Shown here: one piece after another, positions 42,053 to 50,446 of the stretch
How the letters are laid out: the number at the start of each line of letters is the position of its first letter
How positions within the stretch are numbered: the first letter of the stretch is position 1
NCBI RefSeq assembly: GCF_000158915.1
Contig: NZ_GG657754.1
Span: 7,324,006-7,379,448 of the forward strand
DNA: 55,443 nucleotides
Reading direction: 5' to 3'
Origin: Streptomyces himastatinicus ATCC 53653
GTDB lineage: Bacteria; Actinomycetota; Actinomycetes; Streptomycetales; Streptomycetaceae
Made by a program: the position numbers and the translations under genes
Notes under the pieces: model-generated
What the model saw: the letters and a program-made list of their open reading frames with translations, nothing else
What the model was told of the DNA's origin: nothing
Databases searched by the model: none

Positions 42053-43066
42053 TCAGGCGGGCCGCAGCAGCACCTTGCCCACCTTCGGATCGCCGCTCCC
42101 CACCAGCTCGATGGCGGTGGCGAAGTCGATGAGCGGCAGTTCGTGGGTCACCAGCGGCAGCAGCGTCAGCAGCCCCGCGTCGAAGACCCGTACCGCGTGC
42201 GCCCACGCGTCCGGCGCGGCCCCGAACACGGTCTGCACCTCGAGCTGCCGGACGACCAGGTCGGTCGGGTCGAGCCCGTCCGCCGTGCCCGCCGCCGGGA
42301 TCCCGGTGAGCACCAGCCGTCCGCCGCGCCGCAGCAGGGCCGCGGCGGTACGGGCGGCGGGGGCGGACCCGGCGGTCTCGATGACGATGTCGAAGCCGCC
42401 GTGAACGTCCTCCAGGCGGTCGTTCGTACGGAACGATGTGGCGCCGAAGGACAGCGACAGCCGCTCCCGGTCCGGCCGGGTCCCGACCACCAGCAGTTCG
42501 GCGGGGGAGACGGCGGCCAGGAACTGCACGGCGATCATGCCGAGCGTCCCGGTGCCCACCACGGCGACCCGCTGCCCGGGCTGCGCGTTCGCCTTGAGCG
42601 CGGCGGCGGCGATGCACGCGGCGGGCTCCAGCAGGGCGGCCGCGGTCAGATCGGCGTCGTCGGACAGCGGGTGCAGCAGCCGGGCGGGCAGGGCCAGGGT
42701 GGTGGCCATCGCCCCCGGCTGGGTGAAGCCGGTCTCCTCGTACCCCGCCGTGCACAGCGTGGTCTCCCCGGCGTGACAGCGGTCGCACACCTGGCAGTTG
42801 CGGAACCCCTCGCCGACGACCTTGCGGCCCACGAGCGCCTCGGGGACGCCCGCGCCGACCGCCTCGACCGTCCCGGACCACTCATGGCCGGGGGTGACGG
42901 GATACCGCACGTACCCCTCGGGCCGGTTGCCCTCGTACACCTCGCGGTCGCTGCCGCAGATCCCCGACGCGTGGACCCGCACCAGCGCGTCCCCGGGCCC
43001 GGGCGGGACCGGGGCGGTCTCGGTGAGGTGGAACGCGCCGGGGGCGTCGAGGACGAGCGCGGTCAC
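42053..43066 (-). CDS. Zinc-dependent medium-chain alcohol/sugar dehydrogenase
   Basis: A 337-residue MDR enzyme. Catalytic zinc ligands are visible as Cys in SGICGSD and His-Glu in PGHEWSGTVEAVG. The structural zinc loop is present as CQVCDRCHAGETTLC. The Rossmann motif is VAVVGTGTLGMIAVQ, near residue 165. This is the polyol/galactitol or L-threonine-type dehydrogenase group acting on sugars or polyols with NAD(P). Its GTG start overlaps the dehydratase stop (GTGA), so the two enzymes are made together and probably act in the same oxidative sugar route. Confidence 0.9.
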   Translation of the reverse strand: MTALVLDAPGAFHLTETAPVPPGPGDALVRVHASGICGSDREVYEGNRPEGYVRYPVTPGHEWSGTVEAVGAGVPEALVGRKVVGEGFRNCQVCDRCHAGETTLCTAGYEETGFTQPGAMATTLALPARLLHPLSDDADLTAAALLEPAACIAAAALKANAQPGQRVAVVGTGTLGMIAVQFLAAVSPAELLVVGTRPDRERLSLSFGATSFRTNDRLEDVHGGFDIVIETAGSAPAARTAAALLRRGGRLVLTGIPAAGTADGLDPTDLVVRQLEVQTVFGAAPDAWAHAVRVFDAGLLTLLPLVTHELPLIDFATAIELVGSGDPKVGKVLLRPA

Positions 43067-44223
43067 TGCTGCCCGCCCTTCGGGTCCCGCTTCTCCCAGC
43101 CCTCGGCCCACAGGTCGAACCGGGCCTGCTGCTGCGGGAATTCGGCGGCCGCTTCGGTGTCCAGCTCCACGCCGAGGCCCGGCTCGTGGGACAGCTCGAA
43201 GTAGCCGTCCACGACCTGCGGCGCGCCCTTGACCACCTTCTTGATCTCCGCGTCGGCGAAGTCGTTGAAGTGCTCGAGGATCTTGAAGTTCGGGGTGCAG
43301 CCCGCGACCTGGAGCGACGCGGCGGTCAGCACCGAGCCGCCGACGTTGTGCGGCGCGATCAGCACGTAGTGGGTCTCGGCGGTCGCGGCGAGCTTACGGG
43401 TCTCGGAGATGCCGCCGAGGTGGCCGACGTCCGGCTGGATGATGTCGACGGCCTGTGACTCGAACAGCTCGCGGAACTCGATCCGGTCGTGGATGCGCTC
43501 GCCCGTCGCGATCGGCAGGTTCGTCTTCTCCGCGACCTTCGCCAGCGCCTTCAGGTTCTCCGGCGGCACCGGCTCCTCCAGCCACGACGGCCGGAACCGC
43601 TCCAGCTCGCCCGCGATCCGCACGGCGGTCGACGGGCTGAACCGCCCGTGCATCTCCACCAGCAGCTCCGCGTCCGGCCCGATCGCGTCCCGCACCGCCT
43701 CGACCAGCGAGATCGAGTGCAGCGTCTCGGCGTGGTCCAGCTCGAAGTGGCCGGTGCCGAACGGGTCGAGCTTCAGGGCCTGGTAGCCGCGCTCGACCAC
43801 CGTGGTGGCCGCCTTGTGGAACGCCTCGGGGGTGCGCTCGACCGTGTACCAGCCGTTCGCGTACGCCTTGACCCTGTCGGTCACCTTGCCGCCGAGCAGC
43901 TGCCAGACCGGCACGCCGAGTGCCTTGCCCTTGATGTCCCAGCAGGCCATCTCGACACAGGCGATGCCGGACATCACGATCTCGCCCGCGCGGCCGTAGT
44001 CGCCGTACTTCATCCGGCGCACCAGGTCCTCCACCGCGAACGGGTCCGACCCGGCGATGTGGTTCTTCTCGGCCTCGTGGAGATAGCCGAGGAGCGCATC
44101 GGTGTGGCCGAGCATGCGGGTCTCGCCGACGCCGGTGATGCCCTCATCGGTGTGGACCTGCACGTAGGTGAGATTGCGCCAGGGGGTGCCGACGACATGC
44201 GTGCTGATTCCGGTGATGCGCAA
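43063..44223 (-). CDS. Sugar-acid dehydratase, mandelate racemase/muconate lactonizing enzyme family
   Basis: A 386-residue enolase-superfamily enzyme. Numbering from the TTG start, it has K151-x-D153 in ALKLDPFG, metal ligands E190 in LLVEMHGR, E216 region in SWLEEPVPP and E242 in ATGERIHDR, then D265 in QPDVGHLGG and catalytic H292 in APHNVGG. This matches D-galactonate-dehydratase-type members that remove water from an aldonate to give a 2-keto-3-deoxy acid. The TTG at 44223 has AAGGG eight bases upstream. It is the first gene of the minus-strand sugar operon; operator-like repeats lie just upstream. The exact aldonate is not determined. Confidence 0.9.
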   Translation of the reverse strand: MRITGISTHVVGTPWRNLTYVQVHTDEGITGVGETRMLGHTDALLGYLHEAEKNHIAGSDPFAVEDLVRRMKYGDYGRAGEIVMSGIACVEMACWDIKGKALGVPVWQLLGGKVTDRVKAYANGWYTVERTPEAFHKAATTVVERGYQALKLDPFGTGHFELDHAETLHSISLVEAVRDAIGPDAELLVEMHGRFSPSTAVRIAGELERFRPSWLEEPVPPENLKALAKVAEKTNLPIATGERIHDRIEFRELFESQAVDIIQPDVGHLGGISETRKLAATAETHYVLIAPHNVGGSVLTAASLQVAGCTPNFKILEHFNDFADAEIKKVVKGAPQVVDGYFELSHEPGLGVELDTEAAAEFPQQQARFDLWAEGWEKRDPKGGQQ

Positions 44224-44242
44224 GGCTATGACCCTTCGCGAT

Positions 44243-44270
44243 GTTCGATATTTCGTCACACGTTCGAAAT
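44243..44270. promoter_or_regulatory. Tandem operator-like repeats upstream of the sugar-acid operon
   Basis: GTTCGATAT (44243-44251) and GTTCGAAAT (44262-44270) are direct repeats 19 bases apart; together they also give inverted TTTCG/CGAAA pairs. They lie 20-47 bases upstream of the dehydratase TTG. The first is identical to part of the inverted repeat before GH51. The rest of the 238-base gap to 44461 shows nothing I can assign. Confidence 0.5.
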
Positions 44271-44461
44271 CTTGGCGTGACGGTAATCACCGGGTGTCAG
44301 GGGTGTCAATGGTCCTGCGTCGAATGGTTATCGAACAGCAGCCGGTGCCCCCCTCGCACCGGGCCATTCGGCGGACGCGGTCGTGTCGGTGCGGCGACCG
44401 CGACCCGCCGCCGGGCAGGCTGCGCCGCTGACGGCAAAGGTTTTACGTGAGAGGCGGTCAG

Positions 44462-44989
44462 ATGAAGAGAGTACTGCGAACCATCCTCCTGAGTAGCTGC
44501 GTTGCCGCGGCTGTTGCCTTTGGTGGCATCCATCAGGACGGCGGCACCCACGCCACCCGGGCGCAGCAGGTCCCGAACCCCAACGACCTGGTCCGCGCCT
44601 TCATCCAGGGCGGATCGGCTCAGGACAACGACTGCGACACCCGGTTCGGGGGCCAGGTCACCGGGGGCACCAGCGGCAGCAGCGGGAGCAGCGGGAGCAG
44701 CGGCAGTAGCGGCAGCAGCGGGAGCAGCGGGAGCAGCGGCAGTAGCGGGAGCAGTGGGAGCAGCGGGAGCAGCGGCAGTAGTGGGAGCAGCGGGAGCAGC
44801 GGGAGTAGCGGCAGCAGCGGGAGTAGCGGCAGCAGTGGGAGCAGTGGGAGCAGCGGGAGCAGCGGGAGTAGCGGCAGCAGCGGGAGCAGCGGGGCGAGCA
44901 GCGGCGGCATGTCCCTCGCCGCATTCAGCGTCGCGCCCCACGCCGCGCCCGGCGGCATCGGGTCGAACTGCCGCAACATCCGCGGATAG
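44462..44989 (+). CDS. Secreted (Gly-Ser-Ser)24 repeat protein, possible peptide precursor
   Basis: A 175-residue exported protein. The signal peptide is residues 1 to about 34 (KRVLRTILLSSCVAAAVAF). A short mature N-region follows (VPNPNDLVRAFIQGGSAQ) with C58 in NDCDT. Residues 72-143 are exactly 24 uninterrupted Gly-Ser-Ser triplets. The C-region (GASSGGMSLAAFSVAPHAAP...) has C170 in SNCRN near the end. Only two mature Cys exist, one on each side of the repeat, so a disulfide could close the chain. GAGAGG lies seven bases before the ATG. It is followed closely by the DUF5819 and HTTM genes. No family is recognised; the precursor idea is inference from context. Confidence 0.75.
   Translation: MKRVLRTILLSSCVAAAVAFGGIHQDGGTHATRAQQVPNPNDLVRAFIQGGSAQDNDCDTRFGGQVTGGTSGSSGSSGSSGSSGSSGSSGSSGSSGSSGSSGSSGSSGSSGSSGSSGSSGSSGSSGSSGSSGSSGSSGSSGSSGASSGGMSLAAFSVAPHAAPGGIGSNCRNIRG
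44675..44890 (+). repeat. 24 x 9-bp minisatellite encoding Gly-Ser-Ser
   Basis: Each unit is GGC or GGG, then AGC or AGT, then AGC or AGT. The unit variants recur in blocks, a sign of expansion by unequal exchange or slippage. The repeat lacks stops in every frame; the minus strand would encode Leu-Leu-Pro repeats, which explains a long spurious open frame there. Confidence 0.9.
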
Positions 44990-45097
44990 CGGCACTGGTA
45001 ACCGGTCGCGGTGAGCGGAGCATGATGGAACAGCCCACCAAGGCCCCTGCCGGGCGGCCCGGGGAACGCGGACACCGGGCGGCAGACGGCCGCCCGG

Positions 45098-45766
45098 GTG
45101 TGCGCGCCCCGGGCGCCCGTGCTGGAGGGGCCGGGCGAGCCCGGACCGACCTGGTCCCTCCCGTCGCTCGCCCTGCTGGCGGTGACCGCCGCCGTGCTGC
45201 TCGGCGCGGCGCTCTGGCACCTGGCCCTGGTGTTCCTGAGCATCGCGCCGCCCGGTCCGGTGCAGCGGACGTACGCACACGCCATCGAGGCGCACGTGAA
45301 TCCCGAATTCGGCCAGGACTGGCAGCTGTTCGCGCCCCAGCCGCTCCAGGCGAACGTCCGGGTCGAGGCCCGGCTGCGGACCGCGGCGGGCTCCGGGACG
45401 CCCCGTACGGGACGCTGGACGAGCCTCACGGCCCAGGACATCGCGGCCGTCCGGCACAACTCGCTGCCGAGCCACGCGGATCAGAACCTGCTGCGCCGCG
45501 CCTGGGACTTCTACCGGGACACCCACAACCGGCGAGAGATGCCCACTGACGCGCGGGGCGCGCTCGCCGCCCAGTACGTCAAGCGGATCGCCCTGCTTCG
45601 CCTCGCGGATGACGCGCACGGCGCACGGATCACCGCACTCCAGGTGCGCAGCCGGGCCGTTCCCGTACCGCCCCCGCACTGGAGCGACCGCGCGCCCGTG
45701 CGGAACACCCCGCACCGCACCCTGCCCTGGTGGCCGGTGACGGACGACGACCGCAGGGGACTGTGA
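45098..45766 (+). CDS. DUF5819-family membrane-anchored protein (SdpA-like partner of HTTM)
   Basis: A 222-residue protein: one membrane segment at about 24-58 (LPSLALLAVTAAVLLGAALW, HLALVFLSIAPP) followed by an extracellular domain with the signature EFGQDWQLFAPQPLQ and a conserved mid-region SHADQNLLRRAWDFYRD. The GTG at 45098 has no ribosome site. An ATG at 45022 with GGAG opens MEQPTKAPAGRPG in a frame one base off, and loss of one G at 45061-45064 would join it to this frame, so the true start is probably 45022. The HTTM gene begins two bases after the stop. The W-x-F/L-F-x-P motif and the HTTM partner recall SdpA-SdpB. Confidence 0.8.
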   Translation: MCAPRAPVLEGPGEPGPTWSLPSLALLAVTAAVLLGAALWHLALVFLSIAPPGPVQRTYAHAIEAHVNPEFGQDWQLFAPQPLQANVRVEARLRTAAGSGTPRTGRWTSLTAQDIAAVRHNSLPSHADQNLLRRAWDFYRDTHNRREMPTDARGALAAQYVKRIALLRLADDAHGARITALQVRSRAVPVPPPHWSDRAPVRNTPHRTLPWWPVTDDDRRGL

Positions 45767-45767
45767 C

Positions 45768-46955
45768 ATGAACCGACCGGCCCCGCTGGACCGGCTGACC
45801 CGGCTGATCACCTTCGCCGCCCGCCCCCACGCCTCGTACCAGGCGGCCCTGTTCCGTATCGGCCTCGGCGGGATCGCGGCGGCCTTTCTGCTGCGGGAGT
45901 GGCCGCACCGGCGGCTGCTGTGGGGCGACCGCAGCCCTTGGTCGGCGGAGATGGCGGCCCGCGTCATCGAGGAGGACCACCGGTTCAGCGTGCTGCTGTG
46001 GTCCGGCGGCCACTGGTGGTTCGAGCTCGTCTACCACGGCGCGATCGTGGCGTCCGTCCTGCTGATGCTGGGCTGGCGCACCCGGGCGACCTCGGTGGTG
46101 TTCCTGGTGGCCGTGCTCTCCATCGAGAGCCGGAACATCTATCTGGGTGACGCCGGGGACAACGCGATGCGGGTGATGGCCCTGTATCTGGCGTTCACCC
46201 GCTGCGGGGCGGTCTGGTCGCTCGACGCGCGCCGCCGCGCCCGGGCCCGGCGGCAGGGCAAGCCGGTGGACGACCGGGCCGGGGTGGCGATGTGGCAGGC
46301 GCTCGGGGTGCTGCTCCTGTGGGTGTCCGACGGCTTCCCGCATACCGCGTGGGCCGCGGTCCTCTGGGCGTTCTGGGCGGCTTACGGGGTGTGGTACGCG
46401 GCGCACCGGTGGGCCTGGGGGCACCAGGCGCGTGACCTGCTCGACGCGGTCACGGCGATGCTGCACAACTGCGCGATGCTGGTGATCGCGGTCCAGGTCT
46501 GCCTGATCTACGGGACGGCGGGCTGGTACAAGATCCAGGGCGCCCTGTGGCAGGAGGGCAGCGGGCTGCACTACGCCCTGCACCTCGACTACTTCATGCC
46601 GTGGCCCGCCCTCGCCGGGCTGCTCGCCCACAGCATGCTCGTGGTCTTTGCGCTGAGCTACGGGACGGTCATCGTGCAGGCGGCCTTCCCCTTCCTGCTC
46701 GGCTACCGGCGGCTCAAGAACGTCCTGCTGGCGGCGATGATGCTGGAGCACCTGGCGATCGGCGTCGTCCTCGGCATCCCGTTCCTGTCCGCCATGATGA
46801 TCGTCTCGGACGCGATCTTCCTGCCCACCTCCTTCCTCGTCCTGGTGGGGGCCCACTGCTCCCGGCTCGCCCGCCGCGTCCTGCGCCGGGCTCAGGTCAA
46901 CCAATCGGTGCGGAAGCACCCGCCCAGCGGTATCGGACACGCCGCACGGGGGTGA
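45768..46955 (+). CDS. HTTM-domain polytopic membrane protein (SdpB / gamma-carboxylase-like)
   Basis: A 395-residue protein with about eight membrane segments. The HTTM signature is clear: ASYQAALFRIGLGGIAAAFLLREWP at the start, YHGAIVASVLLMLGWRTRAT, the loop ESRNIYLGDAGDNAMRV, then QVCLIYGTAGWYKIQGALWQEGSGLHYAL, and PFLLGYRRLKNVLL. HTTM proteins share the membrane half of vitamin-K-dependent gamma-carboxylase; bacterial SdpB belongs to this group and is needed to make the SDP toxin. Here the partner is DUF5819 and the likely substrate is the upstream GSS-repeat protein. The conserved Lys in GWYKIQG may be functional. Confidence 0.88.
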   Translation: MNRPAPLDRLTRLITFAARPHASYQAALFRIGLGGIAAAFLLREWPHRRLLWGDRSPWSAEMAARVIEEDHRFSVLLWSGGHWWFELVYHGAIVASVLLMLGWRTRATSVVFLVAVLSIESRNIYLGDAGDNAMRVMALYLAFTRCGAVWSLDARRRARARRQGKPVDDRAGVAMWQALGVLLLWVSDGFPHTAWAAVLWAFWAAYGVWYAAHRWAWGHQARDLLDAVTAMLHNCAMLVIAVQVCLIYGTAGWYKIQGALWQEGSGLHYALHLDYFMPWPALAGLLAHSMLVVFALSYGTVIVQAAFPFLLGYRRLKNVLLAAMMLEHLAIGVVLGIPFLSAMMIVSDAIFLPTSFLVLVGAHCSRLARRVLRRAQVNQSVRKHPPSGIGHAARG

Positions 46956-47047
46956 GGTTCCCGCGGGCCGCATCACGCGCCCGATAGCTGTACAGGGACT
47001 TCGTCCCCCACAGGGAATCCGCCCCCGCTCACGGAGGTCCGTATCTC

Positions 47048-47584
47048 ATGCGCAACCGTCGCCGCTTCCTCGGTGCCGTCACCGGCCTGCTCATCGCCGC
47101 TCCCCTCACCCCCGCCGCCCACGCGGCCCCGGCCCCCGCCCCCGCTCCCTCCCCCGGGTCCCCCGGCTCCGCCGCTCCGGCCGGGGTCCCGGGGATGCCG
47201 TCGATGGGGCGGCAGAGCCTGCCGCTGCCGTGGGGCAACAACGTCACCGTGAGCCGCGTCGGCTACGTGAGCAGCAACGGCACCGTCGCCCTGTCGGGCA
47301 CGTACCGCTGTCTGCGGGACGGAGCGGCCATCCCGCGCGCCGACATCCTCGTCACGCTCACCCAGGGCCAGGTGCGGTTCGGGCTCGGGGGCGGACCGGC
47401 GCTCTGCGACGGCCTGACCCACTCCTGGTCGGTGCAGGAGGCCCCGAGTGTGAACTTCGTGCCGGGCCCGGCGCTCGTGGAGAGCAGCCTGCTGAGGTTC
47501 GATGCCGGCCAGCAGCTCGTTCCGCTTCCGCGGACCGCGGCCGTGGGGGAGCGCGCGATCACGCTGGAGGCGCGCGAGTTGTGA
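47048..47584 (+). CDS. Secreted DUF6299-like protein
   Basis: A 178-residue exported protein. The signal peptide (RNRRRFLGAVTGLLIAAPLT...AHA) covers about 26 residues, then a Pro/Ala/Ser linker and a beta-sandwich with VTVSRVGYVSSNGTVALSGTYRC, VTLTQGQVRFGLGGG and CDGLTHSW. The two mature Cys in these strands probably pair. GGAGG lies ten bases before the ATG. It follows the HTTM gene after 92 bases in the same direction, so it could belong to that unit. Function unknown. Confidence 0.7.
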   Translation: MRNRRRFLGAVTGLLIAAPLTPAAHAAPAPAPAPSPGSPGSAAPAGVPGMPSMGRQSLPLPWGNNVTVSRVGYVSSNGTVALSGTYRCLRDGAAIPRADILVTLTQGQVRFGLGGGPALCDGLTHSWSVQEAPSVNFVPGPALVESSLLRFDAGQQLVPLPRTAAVGERAITLEAREL

Positions 47585-47687
47585 GACCCGCCCCCCGTCG
47601 CCGCGCTTGAGCCCTTCCCCCACGGGGGATATCCCTTCTTTCCACCGCCTTTGTTCAGGGGCGGGCAGGAGAGGGGGAACGGGGACG

Positions 47688-50439
47688 ATGGCGACGGGGG
47701 ACCCACAGGACCGCATCCCGGCGTATCCGGGTGTCGAGCGCTTCGTCGAGGCGTTCGACAAGCTGGTCATCCAACAGCGGCGCAGCCGCAGCAGGGTGCC
47801 GGTGGTGCTGTTGACGGAGGAGGGCGCCGGGCGGGCCGGCCGGAGGATCGTGGGAGGGCTGCGGTCGCGGCTGCGCGGCCGCAGTCAGGTGCTGGCGCCG
47901 CACGCGTACGTACCGGCGCTCCCGCCCGGCGCCGATACCGCCGCCGCTCGAGCTGTTCGAGCAGATCGCGCTCCAGCTCGCCGAGTCCATGCCGGTGGAC
48001 ACCGGGCAGCTGCGGCTGCCGGGCTACCGGCTGCTGCATTCGGTGGTCACGGCCCCGGCCATCGACGGGCCCATCGAGCACCGCCACCGCGATCTGCGCA
48101 ACCACTGCTACGACGAGCACCGCCGCTGGTCGCGCACGGCCAACACGCTGTGGCGGATCGGCGGCCGGGACCACGCCAGCGGCGGTTCGGTCGTGGAGCT
48201 GTTGTGGAACTTCGTGGCCGGGCCGCTGTGCCAGACCCTGCCGCGCTGGCTGTTCGGCGTCCGGTCCAGCCGCCGGATGCTCGGCCGCGGCCGCCACCGC
48301 CGCTGGTACGCGGAGTGGGCGCGGCTCCAGCGCGGCACCCCGCCCACCGACTTCTTCCGCTCCGCGCTCGACCACGTCCCCGGCGGCGAGGGCAGCGACC
48401 CGGAGCGGCTGGACCGGGTGCTGATGCACGCGCTGCTCGCGGACCTGGACGGGGCGGTGCGCCGCCGCCGCTTCAACCCGTGGCGGATGCGCCGCACCAC
48501 CCGGTTCGTGCTGCTCTTCGAGGAGGCCGGGGCGCTGGACTCGCGGGTGCAGCGATTCCTGCGCGAACTGCGCTCCGCCGTCGAGGACCTGCGCTGTACG
48601 TCGGTGATCGCGATCGCGGCCGGGGCGCGCTCGCTGGCGTCCCGCATCCCCGACATCGAGGCGGCCGACCTGGCCCACGCGGGCGCCGAGCTGGAGCTGG
48701 TCGAGCGGCAGGGCATGCGCGCGGGCCAGCCCACCGGGATCGTGGTGCCGGTGAGCGAGGGCCCGGAGGACGACGAGCGGGCGTCGTACTGGCTCGGCCG
48801 CCGTCCCACCCTGGTCGCGCCGTCCCGCCGCTGGGGCCCTCGTACCGAGATCGCGGGCGCGGCGGTCGTCGTGCTGGTCGCGCTGGGGCTGGTCGCCGGC
48901 GGCTTCTACCGGCCGCTGTGGGGCGGGGGCGACGACAGCTGCGCGGGCCAGACCTTCCTGGGCAAGGACGGCCAGTGCGTCGGGGTGACGACGGGCAAGC
49001 AGCGGTTCGCCCAGGGCACCAACGAGCGGCAGGTCAGCGAGGTGCTGGAGCAGATCGACCGGCAGAACGACGAGGTGGACGCCGCGATGCGCCGCCGCGA
49101 GGAGGCATCGCCGCGCTATCGCACCGTGGTCTACATCGGCCCGTTCAGCGGCGGTGCGGGCGCCGACGACCCGGTGCGCGGCGGCACGCTGCCCGAGCTG
49201 CGCGGGATCGTGCTCGCCCAGGCCCATGTCAACGCCCTGGCGCTGACGTCGGACGACCGGGTTCCGGTGCGGGTGCTGGTGGCCAACGCGGGCCATCTCT
49301 TCGAGGACGCCCCGGCCGTCGCCGACTCCATCGTCCAACTGGCCCGGCGCGACCCGTCGATCGTCGGCGCCGTCGGCCTCGGCCAGAGCCGCGGCTCCAC
49401 GTACGCCGCGATCCGCAAGCTGGACGCGGCGGGCATCCCCATGATCGGCACCTCCGGCACGGCCGACTCCCTGCTCTCCCAGGGCCCGCACTACTACCAG
49501 CTCGCACCCGTCGACTCGCGCGCCGCCCAGGTCATGGCGGCCTTCGTCCGGGAGGCGGCGATGGTGACCGGGCCCGGACAGGCCCCGGTGAAGGCGCGCC
49601 GGGTGATGCTGATCGCCGATCCGAAGGATCCCTACAGCTCAGGACTCGCTCGTTCGTTCCGTACCGAATACCGGTCGGGCCCGGTCGAGACGCTGCTGCT
49701 GGGCACGGGCGGCGGCGCCACCGGACCGGCCGGGCGGTCGTACGACACGATGGAGGACTTCGCGGAGCGGGTGTGCCGGGTGGCGGGCGGGGACGAGCCG
49801 ACGGGCGTCGTATGGACGGCCCGCGGCAGCCAGTTCGTCACCTTCCTGTCCGAGTACAGCAGGATGGCCGACGACTGCCCGACCGTCAGCGTGCTCGGCG
49901 GCGACGACGTCACCAACGCGCTGCTGCTGGGGCAGGACCCCTGGGCGATCTTCCAGGGGCTCGATCTGTACTACGTCTCGCACGGCGAGCCGTCGCGGGT
50001 CCGGGCGGAGAGCGCCCAGGCGTATCTGCGGGCGTACGACGCGCAGTACGGCCACGAACGCGGGGTGCTGGCCCAGGCGATGCGGCTCGACGGGCACTCC
50101 CCGCTCGCCTGGGACGCCCTGTGCTATCTGTCCCAGGCCATCGACGAGGCCTGGGTGGGCAGCGGCAAACGGGACGGGCGGCTGGACCGGGCGCTGGTGC
50201 AGGCCGTGCTCTACCAGGGCCTGGGCAGCGGCGGTTTCAACGGGGCGACCGGCCGGATCGACGCCCACGGGGTGGCCGGGGGCGGGCGGCTGACCGCCGA
50301 CAAGCTGGTCGCCATCCTGCACGGCGCTCCCGAGGGCGCGCCGCGGCCCGCGCTGCTGTGCGGGGCGGTGACGGCGACCGACATCCGGAAGACGTGGGGG
50401 CCGGGGAAGCGGTACAGCTGCCCGGAGCCCGTCGACTGA
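47688..50439 (+). pseudogene. Receptor-like fusion: NTPase-like cytoplasmic domain, TM helix, type-1 periplasmic-binding domain; frameshifted near its start
   Basis: About 916 residues when one base is removed. The first frame (ATG 47688) reads YPGVERFVEAFDKLVIQQ and VPVVLLTEEGAGRAGRRIV, a P-loop-like start without the GK[ST]. At 47944-47953 (gccgccgctcgag) the frame slips and continues LELFEQIALQLAESMP, then FVLLFEEAGALDSRVQRFL and VIAIAAGARSLASRIPD, resembling the core of an AAA/STAND-type ATPase. A single TM segment (IAGAAVVVLVALGLVAGGF, near 48850-48905) leads to a Leu/Ile/Val-type binding domain: YRTVVYIGPFSGGAG, IVGAVGLGQSRGSTYAAI, RVMLIADPKDPYSSGL and GATGRIDAHG. It is probably a sensor, not an ABC receptor: no transporter genes are nearby. 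An ATG at 47989 could give an 816-residue product. Confidence 0.75.
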
Positions 50440-50446
50440 CGTTCCG

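Noticed and set aside
44990..45097. Separate small gene starting at ATG 45022
   Set aside because: The frame has no recognisable end; it reads as the true N-terminus of DUF5819 displaced by one extra base near 45062.
44306..45967. Long minus-strand open frame with Leu-Leu-Pro and Ala-Pro repeats
   Set aside because: It is the mirror of the Gly-Ser-Ser minisatellite and of the DUF5819 gene, which have signal peptide, TM and family motifs on the plus strand.
47989..50439. Start of the receptor gene at ATG 47989
   Set aside because: The preceding 300 bases encode a clearly protein-like N-terminus from ATG 47688 in a frame one base off, so 47989 is probably an internal Met.
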